A stretch of DNA of 49,200 nucleotides from Acidobacteriota bacterium (GTDB lineage Bacteria; Acidobacteriota; Blastocatellia; HR10). The notes under the pieces were generated by a model. The model was not told where the DNA came from, ran no database searches, and saw only the letters and a program-made list of their open reading frames with translations. Below are positions 10,212 through 17,628 of this stretch, one piece after another. The position numbers and the translations under genes were made by a program. The stretch is from NCBI GenBank assembly GCA_030550025.1, contig JAUQQC010000008.1:1-49200 (forward strand), in the 5' to 3' direction. Position 1 is the first letter of the stretch; each line of letters begins with the position of its first letter.

Positions 10212-10237
10212 TGGTAGTTAATTTTACTTTACTACCA
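10212..10237. promoter_or_regulatory. Inverted repeat in an AT-rich patch between divergent promoters
   Basis: TGGTAGT (10212-10218) and ACTACCA (10231-10237) are perfect inverse complements separated by 12 AT-rich bases. The element lies between the groES promoter and the micropeptide promoter. It could bind a regulator, or act as a weak terminator for upstream read-through. No regulator family can be named. Confidence 0.4.
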
Positions 10238-10255
10238 GCAGATTAAATTTACCTC

Positions 10256-10283
10256 TTGACTTTTTAGAAAACTATGCTATACT
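10256..10283 (+). promoter_or_regulatory. Sigma-70 promoter of the micropeptide genes
   Basis: TTGACT (10256-10261), a 16-base spacer, TATACT (10278-10283). Start of transcription is expected near 10290, about 34 bases ahead of the first micropeptide ATG at 10324, leaving room for its GGAGG ribosome site. Confidence 0.75.
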
Positions 10284-10323
10284 AGTGGTGAAGTTTGAAA
10301 AATGAAACGAAGGAGGGAGGAGT

Positions 10324-10434
10324 ATGAGACGAGAGAAGGGACAGCTTGACCTGGCGACGCTACTTCTGGCGTTGCTCGCTGCTTTGCAACTTCTGGGAAG
10401 CGGCTCATGCCCAATCCCAGGGGTGACGCAATAA
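10324..10434 (+). CDS. Micropeptide 1 (36 residues, hydrophobic, one cysteine)
   Basis: ATG at 10324 follows a very strong ribosome site (AAGGAGGGAGG). Layout: a basic start (MRREK), the core GQLDLATLLLALLA, a hydrophobic stretch, then GSGSCP and a short tail. Micropeptide 2, 48 bases downstream, has the same core and GSGxCP ending. Ten of the 14 core codons differ only synonymously between the two, which is strong evidence that the peptide sequence is under selection. The single hydrophobic stretch suggests membrane insertion or export; the C-terminal cysteine does not fit a standard lipobox. I do not recognise the family. Confidence 0.8.
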   Translation: MRREKGQLDLATLLLALLAALQLLGSGSCPIPGVTQ

Positions 10435-10482
10435 CGAGGCCCAACGGGCTCGTGACATCTCACAGCAAAGGAGGAAGAGGCT

Positions 10483-10581
10483 ATGCGGACCCAATTCGGA
10501 CAACTCGACTTAGCAACGCTCCTTTTGGCTCTGCTGGCGTTGGCCGCGCTCTTGGGATCCGGACAATGTCCGACTCCCTAG
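10483..10581 (+). CDS. Micropeptide 2 (32 residues), paralogue of micropeptide 1
   Basis: ATG at 10483 with the near-perfect ribosome site AAAGGAGG eight bases upstream. The peptide starts MRTQF, has the same core GQLDLATLLLALLA, and ends GSGQCPTP. It lies in the same transcript as micropeptide 1; a small stem-loop (10435-10452, with a bulge) separates them. A stem-loop follows its stop at 10585-10601. The ECF sigma gene starts 117 bases downstream and may be read through. Function unknown. Confidence 0.8.
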   Translation: MRTQFGQLDLATLLLALLALAALLGSGQCPTP

Positions 10582-10584
10582 TGC

Positions 10585-10601
10585 GTCCCTCCTGTAGGGA
10601 C
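10585..10601 (+). terminator. Stem-loop after the micropeptide genes
   Basis: GTCCCT and AGGGAC pair perfectly around CCTGT, four bases after the stop of micropeptide 2. Only a short GTTT follows, so termination would be partial. Confidence 0.45.
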
Positions 10602-10650
10602 GTTTCGCGCCGACGTACACAGCGTCGAGCTTCTTCATAAACCTCCTCAC

Positions 10651-10670
10651 GGGACCCCATTCGGGGTCCC
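10651..10670 (+). terminator. 8-bp stem-loop upstream of the ECF sigma gene
   Basis: GGGACCCC and GGGGTCCC flank the 4-base loop ATTC, then CACTTTCCC. The stem is strong but the T run is poor. It may terminate or attenuate the micropeptide transcript, or protect mRNA ends, just before the sigma factor's ribosome site. Confidence 0.55.
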
Positions 10671-10698
10671 CACTTTCCCATCAGGAGGGCGAAGGGAT

Positions 10699-11259
10699 AT
10701 GGCGACAGCGGCAGCTCACGTCATTTCGGATTTGGAGTTAGCTCGGGCCTCAGCCCAAGGGAAGATGGAGGCGTTCGAGCGACTCTATCAGATGTATCAC
10801 CGGCGGGTGTATTCGTTGTGCCTGCGACTTGTCGGCAATGTCGCCGATGCGGAGGATTTGACGCAGGAGGTGTTCCTCCACCTCTACCGAAAGATCGGAA
10901 GCTTTCGGGGAGATGCGGCCTTCACGACGTGGTTGCATCGGCTGACGACGAACTTAGTCTTGATGCATCTTCGGCGGCGACGACCGAACTACGAGCTGAT
11001 GGGGGATACCGAGGTGAAGGCTCTGCTGGAGGCTCGTCGAATGGATGAGGGGATGTCTCGGATCGTAGACCGCATTGCGTTGGAGCGCGCGTTAATGGCC
11101 TTACCCATCGGTTATCGGACGATCCTCGTGCTGCATGATATTGAGGGCTATGGGCACGAGGAGATCGCTCGGATGCTCGGGGTCACCGTGGGGACGACGA
11201 AATCTCAGCTTCACAAGGCGCGGCTGCGACTCCGACGGCTTTTGAAGCGGCGGCGCTGA
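10699..11259 (+). CDS. ECF-family RNA polymerase sigma factor
   Basis: 186 residues with AGGAGGG ahead of the start. Sigma region 2 (about 22-90) has the typical DAEDLTQEVFLHLY followed by the FTTWLHRLTTN promoter-melting segment. Region 4 (about 130-182) has the ALPIGYRTILVLHDIEGYGHEEIA helix-turn-helix. There is no region 3, as expected for ECF factors, which direct polymerase to stress or envelope promoters. No anti-sigma gene lies beside it: upstream are the micropeptides and downstream is convergent pyrC, 13 bases away. Its controller must be elsewhere, or be unconventional. Confidence 0.93.
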   Translation: MATAAAHVISDLELARASAQGKMEAFERLYQMYHRRVYSLCLRLVGNVADAEDLTQEVFLHLYRKIGSFRGDAAFTTWLHRLTTNLVLMHLRRRRPNYELMGDTEVKALLEARRMDEGMSRIVDRIALERALMALPIGYRTILVLHDIEGYGHEEIARMLGVTVGTTKSQLHKARLRLRRLLKRRR

Positions 11260-11272
11260 GCGGGCGATCGGC

Positions 11273-12556
11273 TCATGGGCGATCCGCGTGATAGACCACG
11301 CGACCGGCGACTAAGGTCGCCCGTACGGCCCCGGTGAGATGCCATCCCTCAAAGGGCGTATTGCGACCTTTCGAGCGAAACTGTTCGGACCGGACGATGA
11401 ACGGGCGCGTCGGATCCAAGATAGTGATGTCGGCGACGGCACCCGGTTTCAGTGTCCCTCCCGGGAGATTCGCGATGCGGGCGGGATTCGTCGAGAAGAG
11501 TTCGACCAAGCGCATCCATCCGATGAGGCCTTGATGCACGAGGCGATCCAGGGCGAGACTGACGGCCGTCTCCAAACCCACGATGCCGAAGGGCGCGCGC
11601 TCGAACTCGAGCGCCTTTTCATCGGGATGATGCGGGGCATGATCCGTTGCGATGGCGTCAATCGTTCCGTCAACGAGGGCCTCATGGATCGCTCGGATGT
11701 CCCGTTCCGTTCGCAGCGGGGGGTTCACCTTGGCGTTAGTATCGTAGTCGCGGACCGCTTCTTCCGTGAGGGTGAAGTGATGCGGCGTGACTTCGCAACT
11801 GACCCGCACGCCGCGACGTTTCGCTTGGCGCACCAACTCGATTGAGAAGGCCGTGCTCACATGGGCCAGATGCACGTGAGCGCCGGTCAGCTCGGCCAGG
11901 ATGATATCTCGCGCCACGTGTACTTCCTCGGCTGCCGCTGGGATGCCCTTCAACCCAAGGCGTAGCGACCACAAGCCTTCGTTCATGACCCCTCCGGCCG
12001 AGAGAGATTTATCCTCACAATGATCAATCACGGGAATGTCCAATTGCCGGGCATATTCCATGGCGCGGCGCATGATCTGAGCATTCATGACGGGTTGACC
12101 ATCGTCGCTGATGGCGATGATACCGGCTTCTCGCATTTCACCGATCTCGGCCAGGGCCTCTCCGCTCAATCCTTGCGTGATCGCGCCGATGGGATAGACG
12201 CGCACGGCGCCGACCTCGCGAGCGCGCTCGAGGATGAAGCGCGTCACGGCCCGATTATCGTTGACCGGCTGCGTGTTGGGCATGGCGCAGACGGCCGTGA
12301 ACCCCCCGGCGGCAGCCGCGTGCGTACCCGTCTCGATGGTCTCGACGTCCTCGCGGCCGGGCTCGCGCAAGTGAACGTGAAGATCAATGAATCCCGGAGC
12401 AACGATGCACCCGCGCACATCAAGGACCTGGGCCTCAGGAACTGAGATCTCCGGAGCGATCTCCCGGATGATCCCATCCTCGACGAGGAGATCTCCTTTC
12501 ATCTCTAACCGTTCGGAGGGATCCACGATGGTCCCCGACTTGATCAGCACGCGCAT
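11273..12556 (-). CDS. pyrC: Dihydroorotase
   Basis: 427 residues, class I amidohydrolase. It closes N-carbamoyl-aspartate to dihydroorotate, third step of pyrimidine synthesis, in the cytoplasm. Metal ligands are visible in [10 protein letters not shown] (about 58-67), CEVTPHH in the middle, and ATDHAPHH near 305. It is transcribed alone, divergent from the yceD-rpmF operon. The mRNA looks leaderless: the -10 ends ten bases before the ATG and there is no ribosome site. pyrR and pyrB lie about 20 kb away in the same window. Confidence 0.96.
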   Translation of the reverse strand: MRVLIKSGTIVDPSERLEMKGDLLVEDGIIREIAPEISVPEAQVLDVRGCIVAPGFIDLHVHLREPGREDVETIETGTHAAAAGGFTAVCAMPNTQPVNDNRAVTRFILERAREVGAVRVYPIGAITQGLSGEALAEIGEMREAGIIAISDDGQPVMNAQIMRRAMEYARQLDIPVIDHCEDKSLSAGGVMNEGLWSLRLGLKGIPAAAEEVHVARDIILAELTGAHVHLAHVSTAFSIELVRQAKRRGVRVSCEVTPHHFTLTEEAVRDYDTNAKVNPPLRTERDIRAIHEALVDGTIDAIATDHAPHHPDEKALEFERAPFGIVGLETAVSLALDRLVHQGLIGWMRLVELFSTNPARIANLPGGTLKPGAVADITILDPTRPFIVRSEQFRSKGRNTPFEGWHLTGAVRATLVAGRVVYHADRP

Positions 12557-12565
12557 CGGGCGGAA

Positions 12566-12594
12566 ATAATAGGAGGAGCTGGCGAATTGGTCAA
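12566..12594 (-). promoter_or_regulatory. Promoter of pyrC, leaderless
   Basis: On the minus strand, TTGACC (12594-12589), 17 bases, TATTAT (12571-12566). Transcription would begin near 12559, about three bases from the ATG at 12556. No Shine-Dalgarno sequence fits in between. Confidence 0.75.
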
Positions 12595-12701
12595 GGTGCC
12601 CGCGCTCTCTAGTTGAACTTCCTCGACTTTTCTGGTAACCTAAAGGCCGTCGCCGGAGCGGTCACAAGCAAGAGGCGGTCCCGCAAGTGGACGCCGGTGC
12701 A

Positions 12702-12729
12702 TTGACACGGGAAAGAGGTCGAGTATAAT
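12702..12729 (+). promoter_or_regulatory. Promoter of the yceD-rpmF-fab operon, near-leaderless
   Basis: TTGACA (12702-12707), 16 bases, TATAAT (12724-12729): both hexamers match consensus. Initiation near 12736 leaves about nine bases before the ATG at 12745 and no Shine-Dalgarno sequence. Confidence 0.85.
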
Positions 12730-12744
12730 TCGGGGCTTTCGACC

Positions 12745-13275
12745 ATGTACGTGGATTTGACGCAGCTTGAACGCGATGAGCTGCGCGTCGAGCACGAATA
12801 TGCGGCCGGGGAATTGGAGTTGGATGATGAGGAGATGGTCCTCTGCGCCCCGCCGCGCGTGCGCTTTCGGCTGCAGCGGCTCGGCTTGGAGATTCGCATT
12901 GAGGGGCGGGTCGAGGCGGAAGTCGAAGTCCATTGTGATCGGTGCTTGAGTGCGTTTCGGCTCACGGTGACTCCGGATTTTGATGTCCTCTATGCCCCAG
13001 TGGCGGTCCTCACGCCGGAAGAGGAGGTTCAGCTGACCGAACGAGATCTCCGCTTTGGCTTCTACCAGAATGAGCTGATTGACATTGATGCTCTGGTGCG
13101 GGAACAGATTCGTCTGGCGCTTCCGTTCCGCCTCCTTTGCCGAGAGGATTGTCGTGGGCTGTGTCCACAATGCGGAGCGGATTTGAATCGCGAAGTCTGC
13201 CGCTGCGCGTCGCCGCCGGCGGACGCGCGTTGGGCGGCCCTCTGGGAGTTGAAGCGGCGGATGGAAGGTATTTGA
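12745..13275 (+). CDS. DUF177/YceD family protein
   Basis: 176 residues. YceD-family proteins are found next to rpmF across bacteria and are linked to large-subunit rRNA metabolism; the molecular role is unsettled. This one carries likely zinc ligands in CDRC (64-67) and in CREDCRGLCPQCG (132-144), the latter being the conserved C-terminal signature of the family. It opens the operon continuing through rpmF, plsX and the fab genes. Translation probably starts on a nearly leaderless mRNA. Confidence 0.9.
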   Translation: MYVDLTQLERDELRVEHEYAAGELELDDEEMVLCAPPRVRFRLQRLGLEIRIEGRVEAEVEVHCDRCLSAFRLTVTPDFDVLYAPVAVLTPEEEVQLTERDLRFGFYQNELIDIDALVREQIRLALPFRLLCREDCRGLCPQCGADLNREVCRCASPPADARWAALWELKRRMEGI

Positions 13276-13318
13276 GGATGAGCGCGCAGCGGGAATTCCG
13301 GTCAGGAGGTATACGACG

Positions 13319-13498
13319 ATGCCGAATCCGAAGCGTCGTCACTCGAAATCACGGCGGGGGAAACGACGAGCGCATGATGCCCTGACGCCCCCGAATCTCA
13401 CCACGTGCTCGCAGTGTCGAGAGCCGGTGCTGCCGCACCGCGTGTGTCCTCGCTGCGGGTATTACAATGGGCGCGAGGTCATCCCTGTGAAAGAGTGA
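13319..13498 (+). CDS. rpmF: 50S ribosomal protein L32
   Basis: 59 residues, normal for L32. The basic N-terminus MPNPKRRHSKSRRGKRRAH is typical, and two CxxC pairs (C30/C33 and C43/C46) form the zinc site of the zinc-containing version. AGGAGG stands ten bases ahead of the ATG. It lies 43 bases after yceD and is followed by plsX with a one-base gap (TGATATG), the widespread yceD-rpmF-plsX order. Confidence 0.97.
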   Translation: MPNPKRRHSKSRRGKRRAHDALTPPNLTTCSQCREPVLPHRVCPRCGYYNGREVIPVKE

Positions 13499-13499
13499 T

Positions 13500-14528
13500 A
13501 TGCTGCGCATCGCGCTCGATGCCATGGGGAGCGATCGGGCGCCGGAGCCCGAGGTGGAAGGGGCCGTGCGCGCGGTGCGGGAGTTGGATCTGACGATCGC
13601 GCTCGTGGGGCCGGAAGCCCTGCTCCGCGAACATGTGCGGCGGCGGAGTACGGATGCGCGCATTGAGATCGTGCCTGCCACTGAGGTGATCGCGCCCGAC
13701 GAACCGGTGGCCCAGGCCATCCGAAAGAAACGCGACTCGACGATCCATGTCGGCCTGCGGCTCGTTCATGAAGGATATGCGCAAGCATTCGTGAGCGCAG
13801 GCAACACGGGAGCGATCATGGCGGTGGCGAAAATGATCTTGAAGACGCTCGGCTCGATCGATCGCCCGGCGCTGGCTGCCGTCCTGCCGACGTTCGCTGG
13901 AGGAAAGGCGGTTCTGATTGACGTTGGGGCGAACGCCGAATGCCGTCCCCTGCATCTGGTGCAGTTCGCCATCATGGGAGACATCTATGCGCGCCTGATC
14001 TTGGGCATCGCTTCGCCCCGAATCGGTTTGGTCTCTATTGGCGAAGAGGAAGCCAAGGGGAACGAACTGACGCGCGAGGCCTATAAGCATCTGGAGCGCT
14101 CGGGCCTTCGCTTCGTCGGAAACGTCGAGGGACAGAACATCTACACGGGGGATGTGGACGTCATCGTCTGCGATGGGTTCACGGGCAACGTCATTTTGAA
14201 GACGAGTGAGGGCGTCTTCGACCTGCTGCGTGCAGGGCTGCGGCAGGAACTGCAGCGCACGTTTCGGACGCGGCTCGGAGCGTGGCTCGCGCGTCGGGCG
14301 TTCGAGCGCTTTCGACAGCGCTTCGACTATTTCGAATCCGGGGGAGCGCCGCTTCTAGGCGTCCGACAGGTGTGCCTCATCTGTCACGGCCGCTCCGACA
14401 GCCGGGCCATCAAAAACGCCATTCGCATCGCGAAGGAGTTGGTCGAGCGTCGCGCTCCTGAACACATCGAACGAGAGATCGCGAGGGTGCAAGAGGCCGA
14501 CGGCGAGCGCATCGAGGCTACGTCGTGA
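13500..14528 (+). CDS. plsX: Phosphate acyltransferase PlsX
   Basis: 342 residues, full length. PlsX converts acyl-ACP and phosphate to acyl-phosphate, the donor for PlsY in phospholipid synthesis, and is peripherally membrane bound. Family motifs include the N-terminal IALDAMGSD, SAGNTGA near 99, and VCDGFTGNV near 222. It begins two bases after the rpmF stop and is followed by fabH, the usual order. Confidence 0.96.
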   Translation: MLRIALDAMGSDRAPEPEVEGAVRAVRELDLTIALVGPEALLREHVRRRSTDARIEIVPATEVIAPDEPVAQAIRKKRDSTIHVGLRLVHEGYAQAFVSAGNTGAIMAVAKMILKTLGSIDRPALAAVLPTFAGGKAVLIDVGANAECRPLHLVQFAIMGDIYARLILGIASPRIGLVSIGEEEAKGNELTREAYKHLERSGLRFVGNVEGQNIYTGDVDVIVCDGFTGNVILKTSEGVFDLLRAGLRQELQRTFRTRLGAWLARRAFERFRQRFDYFESGGAPLLGVRQVCLICHGRSDSRAIKNAIRIAKELVERRAPEHIEREIARVQEADGERIEATS

Positions 14529-14573
14529 GGTTTCTCGAAGGGGGATTGCTCTCGGGGATAAACGCTCATCCGA

Positions 14574-14582
14574 GGGGGGGGG
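14574..14582 (+). promoter_or_regulatory. Run of nine G forming the ribosome site of fabH
   Basis: GAG followed by nine consecutive G, three bases before the fabH ATG at 14586. It is the only Shine-Dalgarno-like sequence for fabH. Slippage in the tract would change the spacing to the start codon and hence translation. Confidence 0.5.
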
Positions 14583-14585
14583 ATC

Positions 14586-15572
14586 ATGAAGAAGGTGAAC
14601 GCCGGGATCACGGGAACCGGGCATGCGCTTCCGGAAGAGGTCATCACCAATGCTGATTTGGAGAAGATGGTGGACACATCCGATGAGTGGATCTCCACGC
14701 GCACGGGGATCAAAGAGAGGCGCAAGGCGCGTCCTGACGAATACACCTCGACGCTGGCCACGCGCGCGGCGCGTCAGGCCATGGAAATGGCGGGCGTAGA
14801 GGCCAAGGACCTCGATGTCATCATCTGCGCGACGGTCTGTCCGGACATGGCCTTGCCGGCGACGGCGTGCATTATTCAATCGCTCTTGGGAGCGAAGCGG
14901 GCGGCGGCCTTCGACATGGCCGCTGCGTGCTCGGGTTTCATTTACGGTCTGACGCTCGCCGAGGGGATGATCAAGGCTGGGCGCGCGCACACGATCTTGC
15001 TCATCGGCGCAGAGTTGCTCACGCGATACGTGGATTACACGGATCGCTCGACGTGCGTCATCTTCGGGGACGGGGCGGGAGCCGCCATCATCCAGCCGGT
15101 GGAGGATGGACGCGGGCTGCTGGCCGCGCGGATTCAAAGCGATGGCGATTACGTGGACTACCTCTATACGCCCGGGGGAGGGACGCGCTATCCCGCCTCC
15201 ATCGAGACCGTGACCAATCGCCTGCACTACATCAAGATGCGCGGGAATGAGCTTTTCAAAGTCGCTGTGCGCAGCATGGAGGAGATCTCGCGGCAGGTGC
15301 TCGACGATTTGCGCATGTCGCCGAATGACGTTGACCTCTTCATCCCGCATCAAGCGAATCAACGCATCACGGAGGCGGTGGCTGAGCGATTGGGGCTGCC
15401 CCTGGAGAAGGTCTACTCGAACATCCACCGCGTGGGGAACACCTCTTCGGCCTCCATTCCCATTGCGCTTGACGAGTGCGTGCGCGCGGGCCGGGTGAAG
15501 CCAGGCGATCTGCTCATGATGGCGAGCTTTGGCGCAGGCGTCACCTTCGGCGCGGCCGTCCTCCGGTGGTGA
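14586..15572 (+). CDS. fabH: Beta-ketoacyl-ACP synthase III
   Basis: 328 residues. It starts fatty acid synthesis by condensing acetyl-CoA (or a branched acyl-CoA) with malonyl-ACP. The catalytic triad is complete: C115 in AAACSG, H255 in PHQAN and N285 in GNTSS. The DTSDEWI and RTGI motifs near 30-42 are typical. It sits between plsX and fabD in the fatty acid operon. Confidence 0.97.
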   Translation: MKKVNAGITGTGHALPEEVITNADLEKMVDTSDEWISTRTGIKERRKARPDEYTSTLATRAARQAMEMAGVEAKDLDVIICATVCPDMALPATACIIQSLLGAKRAAAFDMAAACSGFIYGLTLAEGMIKAGRAHTILLIGAELLTRYVDYTDRSTCVIFGDGAGAAIIQPVEDGRGLLAARIQSDGDYVDYLYTPGGGTRYPASIETVTNRLHYIKMRGNELFKVAVRSMEEISRQVLDDLRMSPNDVDLFIPHQANQRITEAVAERLGLPLEKVYSNIHRVGNTSSASIPIALDECVRAGRVKPGDLLMMASFGAGVTFGAAVLRW

Positions 15573-15575
15573 GGT

Positions 15576-16511
15576 ATGAATCGGATCGCGTGCGTCTTCC
15601 CTGGCCAAGGTTCGCAATATAGCGGGATGGGCCGTCGCATGGCTGAAGCGTACGCTCTCGCGCGCGAGGTTTTCGAGCGCGCCGATGCCGCACTCGGGTT
15701 CTCACTCAGTCAGCTCTGCTTTGAGGGCGACGAGGAAGAGTTGAGGCGGACGGAGAACACGCAGCCGGCGATCCTAACGACCTCAGTGGCGTGCTATCGC
15801 GTCCTGGAGCAAGCGGGTGTACGTCCCGATTTCGTCGCCGGGCACAGCTTGGGCGAATATACAGCCCTGGTGGCGTCCGGCGCACTTGCTTTCGAGGATG
15901 CCGTCCGTCTGGTGCGGCGGCGCGGCCAGTATATGCAAGAGGCCGTCCCCCTCGGACAGGGGGCGATGGCGGCGATCCTCGGTGCCTCGCTGGAGATCGT
16001 CGAACAGATCTGCCGCGAGGCGGCTGAAGGGCAAGTCTGCGCCCCGGCCAATTTCAATTCGCCGCAGCAGATCGTGATCGCTGGACACAAGGAGGCCGTC
16101 GAACGGGCCGTTGCGCTGGCGCGCCAGCGTGGGGCGCGACGCGCCGTCCCCCTTCCGGTGAGCGCGCCGTTTCATTGCCCTTTGATGCGCCCGGCCGAAG
16201 AACGACTGGCCGAAGACCTCGCCCGCGTGGCGTTCGCCGACCTGAAGATTCCGCTCGTGAACAACGTAGAGGCGGCGATCGTCACCTCGGGAGAAGCCGC
16301 CCGCGAGGGGTTGCGCCTCCAGGTCTCGCGCCCGGTGCGATGGGAAGAATCGGTCCGACGACTGTTGACCGAAGGGGTTACGACGTTCATCGAGGTCGGC
16401 CCCGGGCGCGTGCTCTCGGGCCTCATCCGGCAGATCGATCGCTCGGCTCGAACCCTCGCCGTCGAGGACCCTGATTCGCTGGAAGAAACGCTCAAGGAGC
16501 TACGGGCATGA
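15576..16511 (+). CDS. fabD: Malonyl-CoA:ACP transacylase
   Basis: 311 residues. It loads malonyl groups from CoA to ACP. FPGQGSQ (8-14), the nucleophile S91 in GHSLGEY, and the catalytic histidine in SAPFHCPLM (about 202) are present. Starts three bases after fabH and ends overlapping fabG by four bases (ATGA). Confidence 0.97.
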   Translation: MNRIACVFPGQGSQYSGMGRRMAEAYALAREVFERADAALGFSLSQLCFEGDEEELRRTENTQPAILTTSVACYRVLEQAGVRPDFVAGHSLGEYTALVASGALAFEDAVRLVRRRGQYMQEAVPLGQGAMAAILGASLEIVEQICREAAEGQVCAPANFNSPQQIVIAGHKEAVERAVALARQRGARRAVPLPVSAPFHCPLMRPAEERLAEDLARVAFADLKIPLVNNVEAAIVTSGEAAREGLRLQVSRPVRWEESVRRLLTEGVTTFIEVGPGRVLSGLIRQIDRSARTLAVEDPDSLEETLKELRA

Positions 16512-17251
16512 TTCGCTTGGATGGACGCGTCGCCATTGTGACGGGGGCTTCGCAGGGCATTGGCCGCGACTGTGCGTTGGCGCTGGCCGAACACGGTGCC
16601 GATGTGGCGCTCCTGGCGCGAACGCGCGAGAAACTGGAGGCCGTCGCTGAAGAGATTCGCCGCCTGGGGCGGCGTGCGCTGGCGCTGCCGACCGATGTGA
16701 CCGAGGCCGAACAGGTGAAAATAGCTGTCGCGCGCGCACTCGAGGAGTGGGGGCGCATCGACATTCTGGTGAATAATGCGGGCATCACGCGCGATGCGCT
16801 CCTGCTCCGCATGAAGCGCGAGGATTGGGACCTCGTCTTGCAAACGAATCTGACGAGCGTCTTCCTGTGCTGCCAGGCCGTGTTGCCGACGATGTTGCGA
16901 GCGCGCTATGGCCGGATCATCAACATCACCTCGGTCATGGGGCAGATGGGAAACGTCGGCGTTTCCAACTATGCGGCATCCAAGGCGGGCATCATTGGGT
17001 TCACCAAAGCCCTCGCGCGCGAGGTCGCTTCGCGCAACATCACGGTCAATGCCGTCGCTCCGGGGTTCATTGACACGGACATGACGCGCGCCTTGAGCGA
17101 AGAGGTGCGACGACAGATGCTCGCGCTTATCCCTCTTCAACGGATGGGCACCGGCGCGGATGTGGCCGCCGGTGTCGTCTTCCTGGCCTCCGAGGAGGCC
17201 GGCTATATCACCGGACATGTCCTCAACATCAATGGAGGGCTCTACATGTGA
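16508..17251 (+). CDS. fabG: 3-oxoacyl-ACP reductase
   Basis: 247 residues, classical short-chain dehydrogenase that reduces 3-oxoacyl-ACP with NADPH. The cofactor site TGASQGIG (12-19), NNAG (89-92), and catalytic S142, Y155 and K159 (NYAASK) are visible. Translationally coupled to fabD. Confidence 0.97.
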   Translation: MIRLDGRVAIVTGASQGIGRDCALALAEHGADVALLARTREKLEAVAEEIRRLGRRALALPTDVTEAEQVKIAVARALEEWGRIDILVNNAGITRDALLLRMKREDWDLVLQTNLTSVFLCCQAVLPTMLRARYGRIINITSVMGQMGNVGVSNYAASKAGIIGFTKALAREVASRNITVNAVAPGFIDTDMTRALSEEVRRQMLALIPLQRMGTGADVAAGVVFLASEEAGYITGHVLNINGGLYM

Positions 17252-17261
17252 CGCCGCTCGG

Positions 17262-17296
17262 TTGATCGCCCGGTCACGGGCAGCGTAAAATTACGC
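17262..17296 (+). promoter_or_regulatory. Internal promoter of acpP with a dyad over the -10
   Basis: TTGATC (17262-17267), 18 bases, TAAAAT (17286-17291). The -10 lies inside a perfect dyad, GCGTAA-AA-TTACGC (17283-17296). A protein bound there would block polymerase, so this could be the lipid-responsive control point for ACP and fabF. The sequence is not the known FapR or FadR site. Confidence 0.5.
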
Positions 17297-17325
17297 CTCA
17301 ATCTTCGAACAAGGAGGGACGATGT

Positions 17326-17571
17326 ATGGCGGATCCAACGATCGAGGAAAAGGTGAAGCAGATCATCGTGGACGAACTGGGCGTGGATGAATCCGAAGTC
17401 ACGCCGAACGCGCGCTTTGTGGACGACTTGGGGGCCGACTCGCTCGATACGGTGGAACTGGTTATGCGCTTCGAGGAGGAGTTCGGCATCGAGATCCCGG
17501 ACGAGGATGCGGAGAAGATCGTCAGCGTCCGCGATGCCATCGAGTACATCGAGAAACACAAGAAAGGATGA
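17326..17571 (+). CDS. acpP: Acyl carrier protein
   Basis: 81 residues, acidic. S39 in GADSL is the phosphopantetheine attachment site. It carries growing acyl chains for the surrounding Fab enzymes. AAGGAGGG precedes the start. A separate promoter just upstream would allow the high expression ACP needs. Confidence 0.97.
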   Translation: MADPTIEEKVKQIIVDELGVDESEVTPNARFVDDLGADSLDTVELVMRFEEEFGIEIPDEDAEKIVSVRDAIEYIEKHKKG

Positions 17572-17628
17572 CGACGCCTCTTCCGCTCGCGCTTCGGCGG
17601 GCGGAAGAGGAGAGGGCGGGAGGGGAAC

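Noticed and set aside
10095-10323. CIRCE or HrcA site for groES
   Set aside because: No TTAGCACTC-N9-GAGTGCTAA or close variant exists between the promoter and groES or upstream of it.
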